The notes under the pieces are model-generated. The model did no database searches. It was not told the origin of the DNA and saw only the letters and a program-made list of their open reading frames with translations. A program made the position numbers and the translations under genes. Positions 7,535-15,300 of a stretch of DNA of 64,000 bases are shown piece by piece. Source of the DNA: CAWICD01 sp052267165 (GTDB taxonomy: Bacteria; Vulcanimicrobiota; Vulcanimicrobiia; Vulcanimicrobiales; Vulcanimicrobiaceae); assembly GCA_052267165.1 (NCBI GenBank), contig JBKQHO010000022.1, forward strand, positions 186,001-250,000. Reading direction: 5' to 3'. How positions within the stretch are numbered: the first letter of the stretch is position 1; each line of letters starts with the position of its first letter.

Positions 7535-8422
7535 GTGTCAAAGACCCGAGAGCCGCTCCGCCTCGACGTTCGTAAGACGTACAAGCTTTTCGTCAACGGG
7601 GATTTCGTGCGCTCGGAGTCCGGCCGCAGCGACCTGGTCGGCGCCGGTTCGGAAGATTCCGCCAACGTGGCGCGCGCATCGCGCAAGGATTTGCGTGATG
7701 CGGTCGTGGCGGCGCGCACGGCCTTCCGGCGCTGGTCCGCGGCGACGCCCATGCAGCGGGGGCTCGTGCTCTACCGGCTGGCCGAGCTGATGGAGACGCG
7801 ACGCGCGCAGTTCGTCGAACGGCTGCGGGCGGGCACGAGGCTCGAGGAAGCCGACGCCCTGCGCGAGACGAACGCCGCGATCGACCGGACCCTCTGGTAC
7901 GCGGGCTGGTGCGACAAGTACGGCGCGGTTCTCTCGGCGCGCAATCCGGTCTCGGGCCCTTACTACGTGTACTCCGCGCCGGAGCCGCTCGGCGTCGTCG
8001 GCATCATCGCCCCCGACGAGCCTTCCCTGCTTGGCTTGGTCTCGGCGGCCGTCCCGGCGCTGGTGGCGGGCAACGCGGTGGTGGTCGTGGCCTCCGCCGT
8101 CGATCCGCGGACGGCGATCGTCTTTGCCGAATGCCTGGCGACCTGCGATTTGCCGGCCGGCACGGCCAACGTGCTGACGGGACGGCGCATCGAGCTCGCG
8201 CCGCACCTCGCCCGGCACATGGACGTCAGCGCCCTGGAAGCCCACGCTCTCGATGCGCCCTTCGCCGCCGAGCTCGAGCGGCTCGCGGCCGACAACCTCA
8301 AGCGGACGCGTTTCGTGCCCGCGCTCTCGCCGGCAGAGTGGTTCGCGGCCGAAACGCAAGACCTGGCGCACGTCGCGGCCTTCACCGAGCTCAAGACGAT
8401 CTGGCACCCGGCCGCGATCTGA
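7535..8422 (+). CDS. Truncated aldehyde dehydrogenase family protein lacking the catalytic domain
   Basis: The 295-aa product matches only the N-terminal, NAD-binding half of aldehyde dehydrogenases: KLFVNGDFVRSESG, RTAFRRWSAATPMQRG, the GVVGIIAPDEPSLLGL loop and LPAGTANVLTGR. The stretch that should hold the catalytic Cys and the C-terminal half is missing; the tail (ADNLKRTRFVPALSPAEWFA) does not match it. A full ALDH is about 480 aa. The codon bias is normal and the frame intact, so this looks like a maintained short paralogue rather than recent decay. Short ALDH-like proteins of this sort are known beside full-length ALDH and aldolase genes, where they may act as partner subunits. Start GTG 7535. 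The class II aldolase gene follows after 7 bases, probably in the same transcript. Confidence 0.8.
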   Translation: MSKTREPLRLDVRKTYKLFVNGDFVRSESGRSDLVGAGSEDSANVARASRKDLRDAVVAARTAFRRWSAATPMQRGLVLYRLAELMETRRAQFVERLRAGTRLEEADALRETNAAIDRTLWYAGWCDKYGAVLSARNPVSGPYYVYSAPEPLGVVGIIAPDEPSLLGLVSAAVPALVAGNAVVVVASAVDPRTAIVFAECLATCDLPAGTANVLTGRRIELAPHLARHMDVSALEAHALDAPFAAELERLAADNLKRTRFVPALSPAEWFAAETQDLAHVAAFTELKTIWHPAAI

Positions 8423-8429
8423 GACGGCA

Positions 8430-9011
8430 GTGACCGAGGCGCAAGCTCGCAACGAGGTCGTGACCTACGCAGCGCTTCTGTGGAACCGCGGCCTGGTCTT
8501 CGGCTCGTGCGGCAACGTCTCGGCCCGGCTCGACGACGGCACGTTCGTGGTCACGCCGACGCGCCGCGCGCTGCGGGCGCTGGCGCCGGCCGACCTCGTC
8601 CTGGTCGCGCCGGACGGAAGCCCGCTCGAGACGGGAAAACGTCCGACCAGCGAGCTGCTGCTGCACGTCGGCGCCTACCGCGCGCGGCCCGATATTCGCT
8701 GCCTGATCCACACGCACCCGACCTACTGCGTCGGATGGTCGAAGAGCGGCGCGCTCTTCCCGCTCGACACGGTCGGCGCGATGGAGGCGCTGGGACCGAT
8801 CGGCTTCACCCGCTACGCCAAATCGGGGACGCACGAGCTCGCCGACGTCTGCTGCTCGGCCCTGGCCGGCGGTTTCGACACGATCGTCATGGAGCGCCAT
8901 GGCCTCTCGAGCATCGCGGCCGAGCTCGAGGTCGCGTACCTTCAATCGGATCTGGCGGAACAGACCGCCCACCTCGAGTTCGTCGCGCGAAACCTGGGCC
9001 GGCGGTCCTAA
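8430..9011 (+). CDS. Class II aldolase/adducin family protein (fuculose-phosphate aldolase-like)
   Basis: A zinc-dependent sugar-phosphate aldolase or related epimerase of 193 aa, the normal length. GNVSARL binds the phosphate, HTHPTYC supplies zinc-binding histidines, and the late HGLSS holds a third. TSELLLHVGAYRARPDIRCLIHTHP is interrupted by no gaps. The start GTG 8430 is 7 bases after the truncated ALDH stop; earlier in-frame ATGs lie inside that gene. The pairing of an aldolase with an ALDH-like protein suggests breakdown of a sugar phosphate to an aldehyde that is then oxidised; the substrate is unknown. Confidence 0.88.
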   Translation: MTEAQARNEVVTYAALLWNRGLVFGSCGNVSARLDDGTFVVTPTRRALRALAPADLVLVAPDGSPLETGKRPTSELLLHVGAYRARPDIRCLIHTHPTYCVGWSKSGALFPLDTVGAMEALGPIGFTRYAKSGTHELADVCCSALAGGFDTIVMERHGLSSIAAELEVAYLQSDLAEQTAHLEFVARNLGRRS

Positions 9012-9053
9012 CCTTCCAAGAGGAAGCAACGGCACGCGCCGAAGCTGGTTCGG

Positions 9054-9305
9054 ATGGACCCCAAGGATCCCGCTCCGCTCCCCGTCGACGAGTTGCGCGC
9101 GGCCGCGGCCGACCAGCCAGGCGCGCATCCGGGAATCGACGCGCTTCACGCCGCCGTCACCGCCGAGAACCCGGACCCCGACGCAATCCGCCGGCAGGTC
9201 GAGCACTTGCGCGACACGCCGGTCCTGGTCGCTACCCTCGAGCGCTGGTGGATGGATCCGCGGACGCAAGCCTTCATCGCCGAGCTCAACGCGACCGGCC
9301 TCTGA
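9054..9305 (+). CDS. Small hypothetical protein
   Basis: 83 aa, charged and Ala/Asp-rich, with predicted helix over most of its length and an aromatic patch ATLERWWMDPRTQAFI near the C-terminus. Third-position G/C bias matches real genes here. No membrane segment, signal peptide or recognised domain. It follows the class II aldolase by about 40 bases on the same strand. Confidence 0.6.
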   Translation: MDPKDPAPLPVDELRAAAADQPGAHPGIDALHAAVTAENPDPDAIRRQVEHLRDTPVLVATLERWWMDPRTQAFIAELNATGL

Positions 9306-9360
9306 CGGGCCGCCGAGGGCCCCGGGCCACCGGGCGTGAAAGGGCCCCGGCACGACTTGG

Positions 9361-9451
9361 GGAGAGGTGGCAGAGTGGTCGAATGCACTCGCTTGGAAAG
9401 CGAGCAGACCCCTTAAAGGTCTCGGGAGTTCGAATCTCCCCCTCTCCGCCA
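9361..9451 (+). tRNA. tRNA-Ser (anticodon GGA)
   Basis: A 7-bp acceptor stem is formed by GGAGAGG (9361-9367) and CCTCTCC (9441-9447). The anticodon arm CTCGC-TTGGAAA-GCGAG places GGA in the loop. A long variable arm, as expected for tRNA-Ser, precedes the T arm with GTTCGAATC. The 3' CCA is encoded at 9449-9451. Confidence 0.97.
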
Positions 9452-9572
9452 CTTCAGAAAGGAGCTCGAGTCGGCGGTCCAGTTCGGTCTCACGCTTTCC
9501 GGCAGCGAGCGCGGCACGCAGGCGCGAGCCGGCGTCGATCTGTGAAGCCGCTGCAAATGCAACGGTTCTGAA

Positions 9573-10166
9573 GTGATGCAGCTCGAGTTTTGGTTCGATT
9601 TCGCGAGCACGTACTCGTACGTCGCGGCGATGCGCATCGAATCGCTGTGCGGGGAGGCGGGCGTCGAGCTCGCCTGGCGGCCGTTCTCGCTCGGACCGAT
9701 CTTCGCGCGCCAGGGCTGGAACGACTCGCACTTCAATCTCAACCCGCTGCGCGGCAACTACATGTGGCGCGACCTGGAGCGGCTGACGGAGAAGTTCGGC
9801 CTGCCGTGGCGGCGACCGACACGCTTTCCGCGTCTGACGACGCTGCCGCTGCGCGTAGCCGCCTCGATCGCGGACGAAGCGTGGTGCGGCGAGTTCGCGC
9901 GCCGCGTCTTCGTCGCAAATTTCGGCGAGGATCGCGAGATCGGCGAGCGCGAAGTGGTCGCCGATCTCCTCGCCGAGCTGGGCCGGCCGCCCGAAGCGGT
10001 GCTCGAGCGCGCGCACGAGCCTGGCCGGCGCGAACGCTTGCGCGCGAACACCGAACGCGCTATTGCGCTCGGCATCTTCGGCGCGCCCGACTGCCTCGTC
10101 GGCGACGAGCTCTTCTGGGGCGAGGAAACGCTCGAAGACGCGATCGCGTGGGCGGGCCCGGCTTAA
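9573..10166 (+). CDS. 2-hydroxychromene-2-carboxylate isomerase family protein (DsbA-like thioredoxin fold)
   Basis: A 197-aa member of the kappa-class glutathione transferase / HCCA isomerase family. It starts EFWFDFASTYSYVAAMRI, where the Ser/Tyr region replaces the DsbA CxxC, and continues with WRPFSLGPIFARQGW. It ends with the typical GIFGAPDCLVGDELFWGEETL. These enzymes isomerise aromatic degradation intermediates or conjugate glutathione; the substrate here is unknown. GTG 9573 and ATG 9576 are adjacent possible starts. The gene follows tRNA-Ser. Confidence 0.88.
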   Translation: MMQLEFWFDFASTYSYVAAMRIESLCGEAGVELAWRPFSLGPIFARQGWNDSHFNLNPLRGNYMWRDLERLTEKFGLPWRRPTRFPRLTTLPLRVAASIADEAWCGEFARRVFVANFGEDREIGEREVVADLLAELGRPPEAVLERAHEPGRRERLRANTERAIALGIFGAPDCLVGDELFWGEETLEDAIAWAGPA

Positions 10167-10379
10167 CAGGGAGCGGAAAAACCCCCGCACCAGTCGCGAC
10201 GCGGCTTTCCCGCCGGCTCTTCGTCGCCGCCTCGGTTACACTGCGCCCCGGCATTGCGCCCTCGGCGGCTCTCGCCTCCACGGAAGGAGGCCCGCGCAGC
10301 GCAGGATGCGCGTTAGGCGCGGCCTCGATCCGGCGGAAATCCACGTCGCTTTGTGGCACGGGGTTTTGCCGCACCCTGT

Positions 10380-10676
10380 TTAAGGCGTGCCCGCAATCTC
10401 GTAGCGTCGGTTGACGGCAGCGTTGCGCAACACGGCGTCGGGAATGCGTTTTCCGCCGCACTTCTCGACGACGCGGATCTTGGTCGCATAGCCGCGTCCT
10501 CGCGCCGAGGGACGCACCGCGTAGCCGATGTGACCGCCGTGAAGCTCGAGCGTCGGAGTCAGCGCGTGGCGGACGTGGAGCTCGCCGACGATCCGGCCGT
10601 GTCGTCGCGCACCCAGTACGCGTCACCACGCACCCAGTCGAGCGGGAAATTCGGTTTGCGACGGTTCGAGGCGCAT
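10380..10676 (-). pseudogene. GNAT acetyltransferase, decayed (frameshifts and internal deletion)
   Basis: The start ATG (10676) overlaps the aroE stop as TGATG, as a coupled operon gene would. The remains read MRLEPSQTEFP, then in other frames FPLDWVRGDAYWVRDD, GRIVGELHVRHALTP, GGHIGYAVRPSARGRGYAT and RVVEKCGGKRIPDAVLRN. GHIGYAVRPSARGRGYAT is the acetyl-CoA-binding motif of GNAT proteins. At least two frameshifts are needed, and the segment between GRGYAT and the C-terminal EKCGG is deleted, so the gene is dead. The 213 bases between it and the isomerase gene (10167-10379) show nothing I recognise. Confidence 0.8.
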
Positions 10677-11425
10677 CAGCCTCTGCGCACGGATCCACGG
10701 AATAGCTCGAAGCTCGCTCGGGCGCTCGCGGCTAGCATCGCTAGACCGTCACGCACGTCGGGCCGTTGGAGCGCCGCGGCGAGCGAAAAGCGCGGGCCGT
10801 AGTTCGCATCGATCACCACGGGCGCAGCCAGCAACGCCGCTTTCAGGTAGGCATCCAACTCCGCCTCGGGCGCGAGCGTGCAGAGCGCGGCGTCGACGGG
10901 CACGCCGGGCACCCAGAGGCTCGCTCCAAATGTCGCGACCAGCGAGTCCGCCCGAGATTGCGTGCGGTTCCAAAGCCAGACCTGGGCTCCGGCGTGAACC
11001 AACGCCAGGATCGCGGCTCGCGCCGTAGGGCCAGCCCCGAGCACGAGCACACTGCATCCCCCGACATCCTGCAGACCTTCGGCGGCCAGCGCACCAATGG
11101 CGCCCACGCCGTCGGTGTTGTAGCCTTCGACGCCGTCGCTGCGCAGCAGCAGGGTGTTGACCGCGCCGCTCGCCTGAGCGATACCGTCGCGCCAGTCGGC
11201 GCGGGCGAAGGCTTCCTCTTTGAGCGGCGTGGTGACGTTGAGCCCGGCGTAGCCGTTCGCGCGCAGCTCGTCGATCGCGTGCGCCCCGTCGCCGGCGGCG
11301 ACGCGAATCGCCTCGTAGCTGCCGGCCAGATCAGCCTCGGCAAGAAAGCCGCGGTGCAGTCTGGGACTGTCGCTGTGCGCGACCGGATCGCCGATCACGG
11401 CGAGCCGCAGCAATTGCTCAGTCAT
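10676..11425 (-). CDS. aroE: Shikimate dehydrogenase
   Basis: Reduces 3-dehydroshikimate to shikimate with NADPH in aromatic amino acid synthesis. The 249-aa protein has the substrate-binding VIGDPVAHSDSPRLH, the catalytic Lys in NVTTPLKEEAF, GAVNTLL and YNTDGVGAIGAL, and the Rossmann motif VLVLGAGPTARAAILAL followed by NRTQSRA. Length is slightly short (usual about 270) with a C-terminus that remains recognisable. Start ATG 11425 lies inside the end of a small upstream open frame. Gene order yqeG-(small ORF)-aroE recalls the yqeG-yqeH-aroE clusters of other bacteria. Confidence 0.93.
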   Translation of the reverse strand: MTEQLLRLAVIGDPVAHSDSPRLHRGFLAEADLAGSYEAIRVAAGDGAHAIDELRANGYAGLNVTTPLKEEAFARADWRDGIAQASGAVNTLLLRSDGVEGYNTDGVGAIGALAAEGLQDVGGCSVLVLGAGPTARAAILALVHAGAQVWLWNRTQSRADSLVATFGASLWVPGVPVDAALCTLAPEAELDAYLKAALLAAPVVIDANYGPRFSLAAALQRPDVRDGLAMLAASARASFELFRGSVRRG

Positions 11426-11570
11426 TACGTCGTTCCTCTCGAGCCGCCATCCTCGCGCGCTTCCACACCGGAAAGACGCGTTCGGTAACGCTTCCCGCGG
11501 AGAGCACGATGACGGCCGCTTCCGCGCCCTCCGATTCGCAGGCGAACGAGTGTGCGCGCGCGAGCTTCAC
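11418..11570 (-). CDS. Small conserved-looking ORF between yqeG and aroE
   Basis: An approximately 50-aa frame from GTG 11570, reading KLARAHSFACESEGAEAAVI and then VLSAGSVTERVFPVWKRARM. It begins 5 bases after the yqeG stop and overlaps the aroE start by 8 bases, the spacing expected of a coupled gene. Codons are G/C-ending. No family recognised. Confidence 0.4.
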   Translation of the reverse strand: MKLARAHSFACESEGAEAAVIVLSAGSVTERVFPVWKRARMAAREERRND

Positions 11571-11575
11571 GAGCT

Positions 11576-12055
11576 TTACCTGCGCCCCAAGAGCAGCCGC
11601 TCGAAGAAGCGCAGGATGCGCGTGCCGTACCAGTCTTGCGCGACGAGCGGCTCGGTGAGGATGCAGCGGAGCCCGACGAGCTTGGCGCCGAGCACGTCGG
11701 TGAAGAGCTGATCGCCGACGACGACGGTGCGGCTCTTGGGCGTCCCGAGCACGCGTAACGCCTGCGAGAAGCCGCGGGGCAGCGGCTTGAGGGCGCTCGA
11801 GATTCCCGGGACGCCGAGCTCCGCAGCGATGCGGTCGACTCGGCCGGTGAAATTGTTCGACACCAGGCAAATCCGAAAACCGCGCGCCAGCGCGGCGGCG
11901 ATCCAGGCGGCGTCTTCGGCTGAAAGATGCTCTTGCCCGTAACCCACCAACGTGTTGTCGAGGTCGACGATGATACCGGCGACGCCGGACGCGGAGAGGT
12001 CCTCGAGCGAGACGCTGCACAGGCGTTCCGCATAGGAGTCGGGACGGAGCACCAA
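11576..12055 (-). CDS. yqeG: YqeG family HAD-type phosphatase
   Basis: A small HAD hydrolase of about 159 aa, the usual size. HAD motif I is VAGIIVDLDNTLVGYG, motif II is ICLVSNNFTGRV, and motif III/IV is SRTVVVGDQLFTDVLGAKL. The family is a predicted phosphatase of unknown physiological substrate. The start is uncertain: TTG 12055 or GTG 12052 give the family-like beginning VLRPDSYAERL, while longer readings would run into the nrdJ promoter region and have no homologous character. Divergent from nrdJ. Confidence 0.85.
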   Translation of the reverse strand: MVLRPDSYAERLCSVSLEDLSASGVAGIIVDLDNTLVGYGQEHLSAEDAAWIAAALARGFRICLVSNNFTGRVDRIAAELGVPGISSALKPLPRGFSQALRVLGTPKSRTVVVGDQLFTDVLGAKLVGLRCILTEPLVAQDWYGTRILRFFERLLLGRR

Positions 12056-12201
12056 CCGAGCGTTGCGCGCCCGCTCCCCGCTATCCTCGGATTTCTTCGC
12101 AGGCCATCGACATGGAGCGCGTCCCATCCACCCCCGCTCCACAGAAAAAAGGCCTTGCCCACCGGCCACCCACCGGTTCCCCCCAAGGGAATGCCGGCGG
12201 A

Positions 12202-12249
12202 CCCCAATATCTTGTGTCCAAACGGCTGCGGGTGTACTATATAGGGCAC
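12202..12249 (+). promoter_or_regulatory. Pair of NrdR-like boxes upstream of nrdJ
   Basis: Box 1, CCCCAATATCTTGTGT (12202-12217), matches 13 of 16 positions of the NrdR consensus ACACWATATATWGTGT. Box 2, GTACTATATAGGGCAC (12234-12249), matches 9 of 16, mainly in the core. Their starts are 32 bp apart, three helical turns, the spacing typical of NrdR operators. NrdR represses ribonucleotide reductase genes in response to ATP/dATP. nrdR itself is not in the window. Confidence 0.65.
12212..12240 (+). promoter_or_regulatory. Likely nrdJ promoter (TTGTGT-N17-TACTAT)
   Basis: A -35 element TTGTGT (12212-12217) and a -10 element TACTAT (12235-12240) are 17 bp apart. Each lies within or at the edge of one NrdR-like box, so a bound repressor would cover both elements. 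The start codon is about 90 bases downstream. Confidence 0.5.
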
Positions 12250-12334
12250 CGCCCCAACAATCCACCTGTCCCTATCGAACAGGCGTTCGGGCTCCGCTTC
12301 GTGAAGAAAGCCACTGCGATGGAGGCTGCCTAGA

Positions 12335-15300
12335 ATGTCCGACGACCCCCTCTCCACCGACGCCTCCGTCCCCCCAGGCCTGGCCGAGCCCTCGTTCGAC
12401 CCCAACGCGATGCGGGTCCTCAACGAGCGCTACTTCGCCAAGAAGGCCGACGGCTCGCTCGAGACGCCGAGGGAGTTCCTGTGGCGCGTCGCCTCCGCGA
12501 TCGCCGGGCCCGAAGAGCCGTACGCCCGGCAGCTCGGACGCGATCCCGAAGCGGTCTTCTCCGGCGTGGCCCATGCCTTCTACGACATGATGGCGCGGCG
12601 CGATTTCATGCCAAACACGCCCTGCCTCGTCAACGCCGGTCGCCCGCTCTCGATGCTCTCGGCCTGCTTCGTGCTGCCCGTCCCCGACTCGATCGAGGGC
12701 ATCTTCTATAACCTCAAGGCGATGGCACTCATCCAAAAAAGCGGAGGAGGCTGCGTCTCGGCCGACTCGCGGGTTTGGACGACGTTCTGCGGTCTGGAGC
12801 CGATCGAGGTCTTGTTCAATCGCGCGACGGCCGACGGCCGGCCGGGTTTCGCCGACGGGAACGGCGTCGCGTACGACGTGCGCGACCTCGGAATTCGGAC
12901 CGTGTCGATGGACCCGGCCGACGGCCGCACCGGGCTGCGCAACGTGACGCACGTCTGGAAGTTCGACGTGCCGGCGGAGTCGCAGGTCGTCGTTCGCACG
13001 CGCGAGGGAACCGAGGTGCAGACCAGCGCCTGGCATCCGTTCATGGTGCTGCGCGGCCGCGAGTTCGTGGAGGTTCGGGCTGACGAGCTGAGCGCGGGCG
13101 ATCTCATCCTTGGTCCCGAGCGCCCGGACGCGTTCTGGCCTTGGACGGAGTATCGCACGGTCGCGGGGTTGCCAATCGACGAGCGGATTGCGTGGCTGAT
13201 CGGGTTCACGCTCGGTAACGGCTCGTTTGGCTACGTGCCGTCGCTGCGGCAAGAGCGCTTGCGCTGGTTCTCGGGGGCGACCGACGTCCTCGACCGCGTT
13301 CGCGAGATCTTGCGCGAGCACGACATAAACGTCGGCATGGCGAAAGATCCCCGCGGCAACACGCATTACGTCACCACGCTCAACCAGGAGTTCGTGACCT
13401 CGATGCTGGCCGCATGCGGCTTCGCAGCGCGCGGCCCGAAGGATCAGCGGATCCGCGTTCCCGAGCACATCGCGAAGTCGCCGCTCTCGGTGGTTCGCGC
13501 GTTCGTCGCCGGGCTGCTCGACAGCGACGGCACGGTCGACCGCGACGGGAGCCCGTCGTACACGACCGTCAGTACGGAGATGGCACGCGACCTCGCCGCG
13601 CTGATGAGCCTGCTTGGCTACCGCTCGACGCTCAAGCGGAAGGAGCCGCGCGGCCGCGGCAAGCTGCCCACGTACACCGTTCTGCTGTGTCCGCTGCCGC
13701 AAGTCAACGAGCTTGCGGAAGACGTGGCCCGCTGCATGGCCGGCACGCAGCGGCGGGAGCGGCTGCACAGCGACGGCCACCGTCAGACCGCGCTCGCCGT
13801 ACCGTTCGCGCCTTGGCGCGACGCGCTCTACGAGTTCGGGCTCGTGCAAGATCGCGGAACGAAGGGCGAGGGGCCGCTCGCAGACGAGCTCAACCGTTGG
13901 AGCTGCATTCCGGGCGGACGCGTGCGCCGCGACGACCTAACCGCCGTGGCGGAGACGCTCGCGGCTCACGATCCTGCCGCGTCGGAGCTGCTGTCGTCGC
14001 TCGCGCGCCGCGGTCAGGAGATCGCATCGGTTTCGTGCGCCGAGACTGCCATGCCGTACTACGACCTGACGGTCGACGAGTGGAACACGTACGCGTCAGG
14101 ACGGACGGGGCTCGCACTGATCCATAACACCGGCTTCGCCTTTTCGGAGCTGCGGCATCAGGGCGCGGAGGTCGAGTCGACCGGCAAGGACGCCTCGGGT
14201 CCGGTCTCGTTCATGAAGGTCTTCAACTCTGCGACCGACTCGATCAAGCAAGGCGGGGTGCGGCGCGGCGCCAACATGGGCGTGCTGCGCGTCGACCATC
14301 CCGACGTCTTTCAATTCATGCGCTGCAAGAAGGAGCTCGACGCCGAGAACCGCGCGCTGTGGAACCGCTTGAGCGACTGCGGACGCTACTCCGAACAGGA
14401 GCTCGCGCACGTCAAGCAAGAGCTGTTGCAGACGCAGATCAACAACTTCAACATCTCGATCGGCGTCACCGACGAGTTCATGAAAGCGGTCGAAAACGAC
14501 GCCGACTTCGCGCTGCGCGACCCGCGCAGCAAGGAAGTCGTACGTACGGTCAAAGCGCGCGAGATCTGGGACGGCATGGTCGAGGGCGCCTGGCAGAACG
14601 GCGAGCCCGGCGTGCTGTTCCTCGATCATCCCGAAGCCAACCCGCTCCCCGGCCTCGGCCCGATCCAAGCCACCAACCCGTGCGTCACGGGCGGTACCTG
14701 GGTCCACACGTTCGAGGGGCCGCGTCAAGTCAAAGATCTCGTCGGCAAACCGTTCGGGGCGATCGTGGACGGCGAGCCCTATGCTTCGACCGAAGACGGC
14801 TTCTTCTTCACCGGCGTCAAGGCCGTCGTCCGGCTCGAGACCGATCGCGGCGTTAGTGTGACGGCGACGCCGGATCACAAGATCATGACGGTCGCGACGA
14901 GCGGCAAACGCGAGTGGAAGCCGCTCGGCGAGCTTCGCCCGGGCGATCGGGTCGCGATCCATCAGCACGAGCGCTTCACTTGGGATGGAACGGGAACGTT
15001 CGAAGACGGCGTGTTGCTGGGCAGCTTGGTCGGCGACGGGCACTTTCACGACCGGGGCGAGGGCAAGACTCCGAACGTCGTGCTGAGTTATTGGGGAGAG
15101 GACGCCGAGAGAATGGCCGCGCGTTCGGCGAGTTTCGTGCGCCAGCGCGTCCGCGTGTGCTCCGACTTCGAGGGCTCGCGCGTTGCCGAGCGTGGTGAAA
15201 TTCGCTTGCAGTCGACGTCGCTGGTGGATTTGGCTGCGCGATTTGGGATCACGCCCGAAAGCAAGCACCTCAGTGCCGAAGTCGAAGCTGCGTCGTACGA

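Noticed and set aside
10167..10379. Coding continuation of the GNAT remnant or a separate small gene
   Set aside because: No frame shows a recognisable motif, and the GNAT frame ends at a TAA at 10380.
12112..12333. 73-aa frame directly upstream of nrdJ
   Set aside because: It runs through the promoter and NrdR-like boxes, has no family features, and its codon use is not gene-like.
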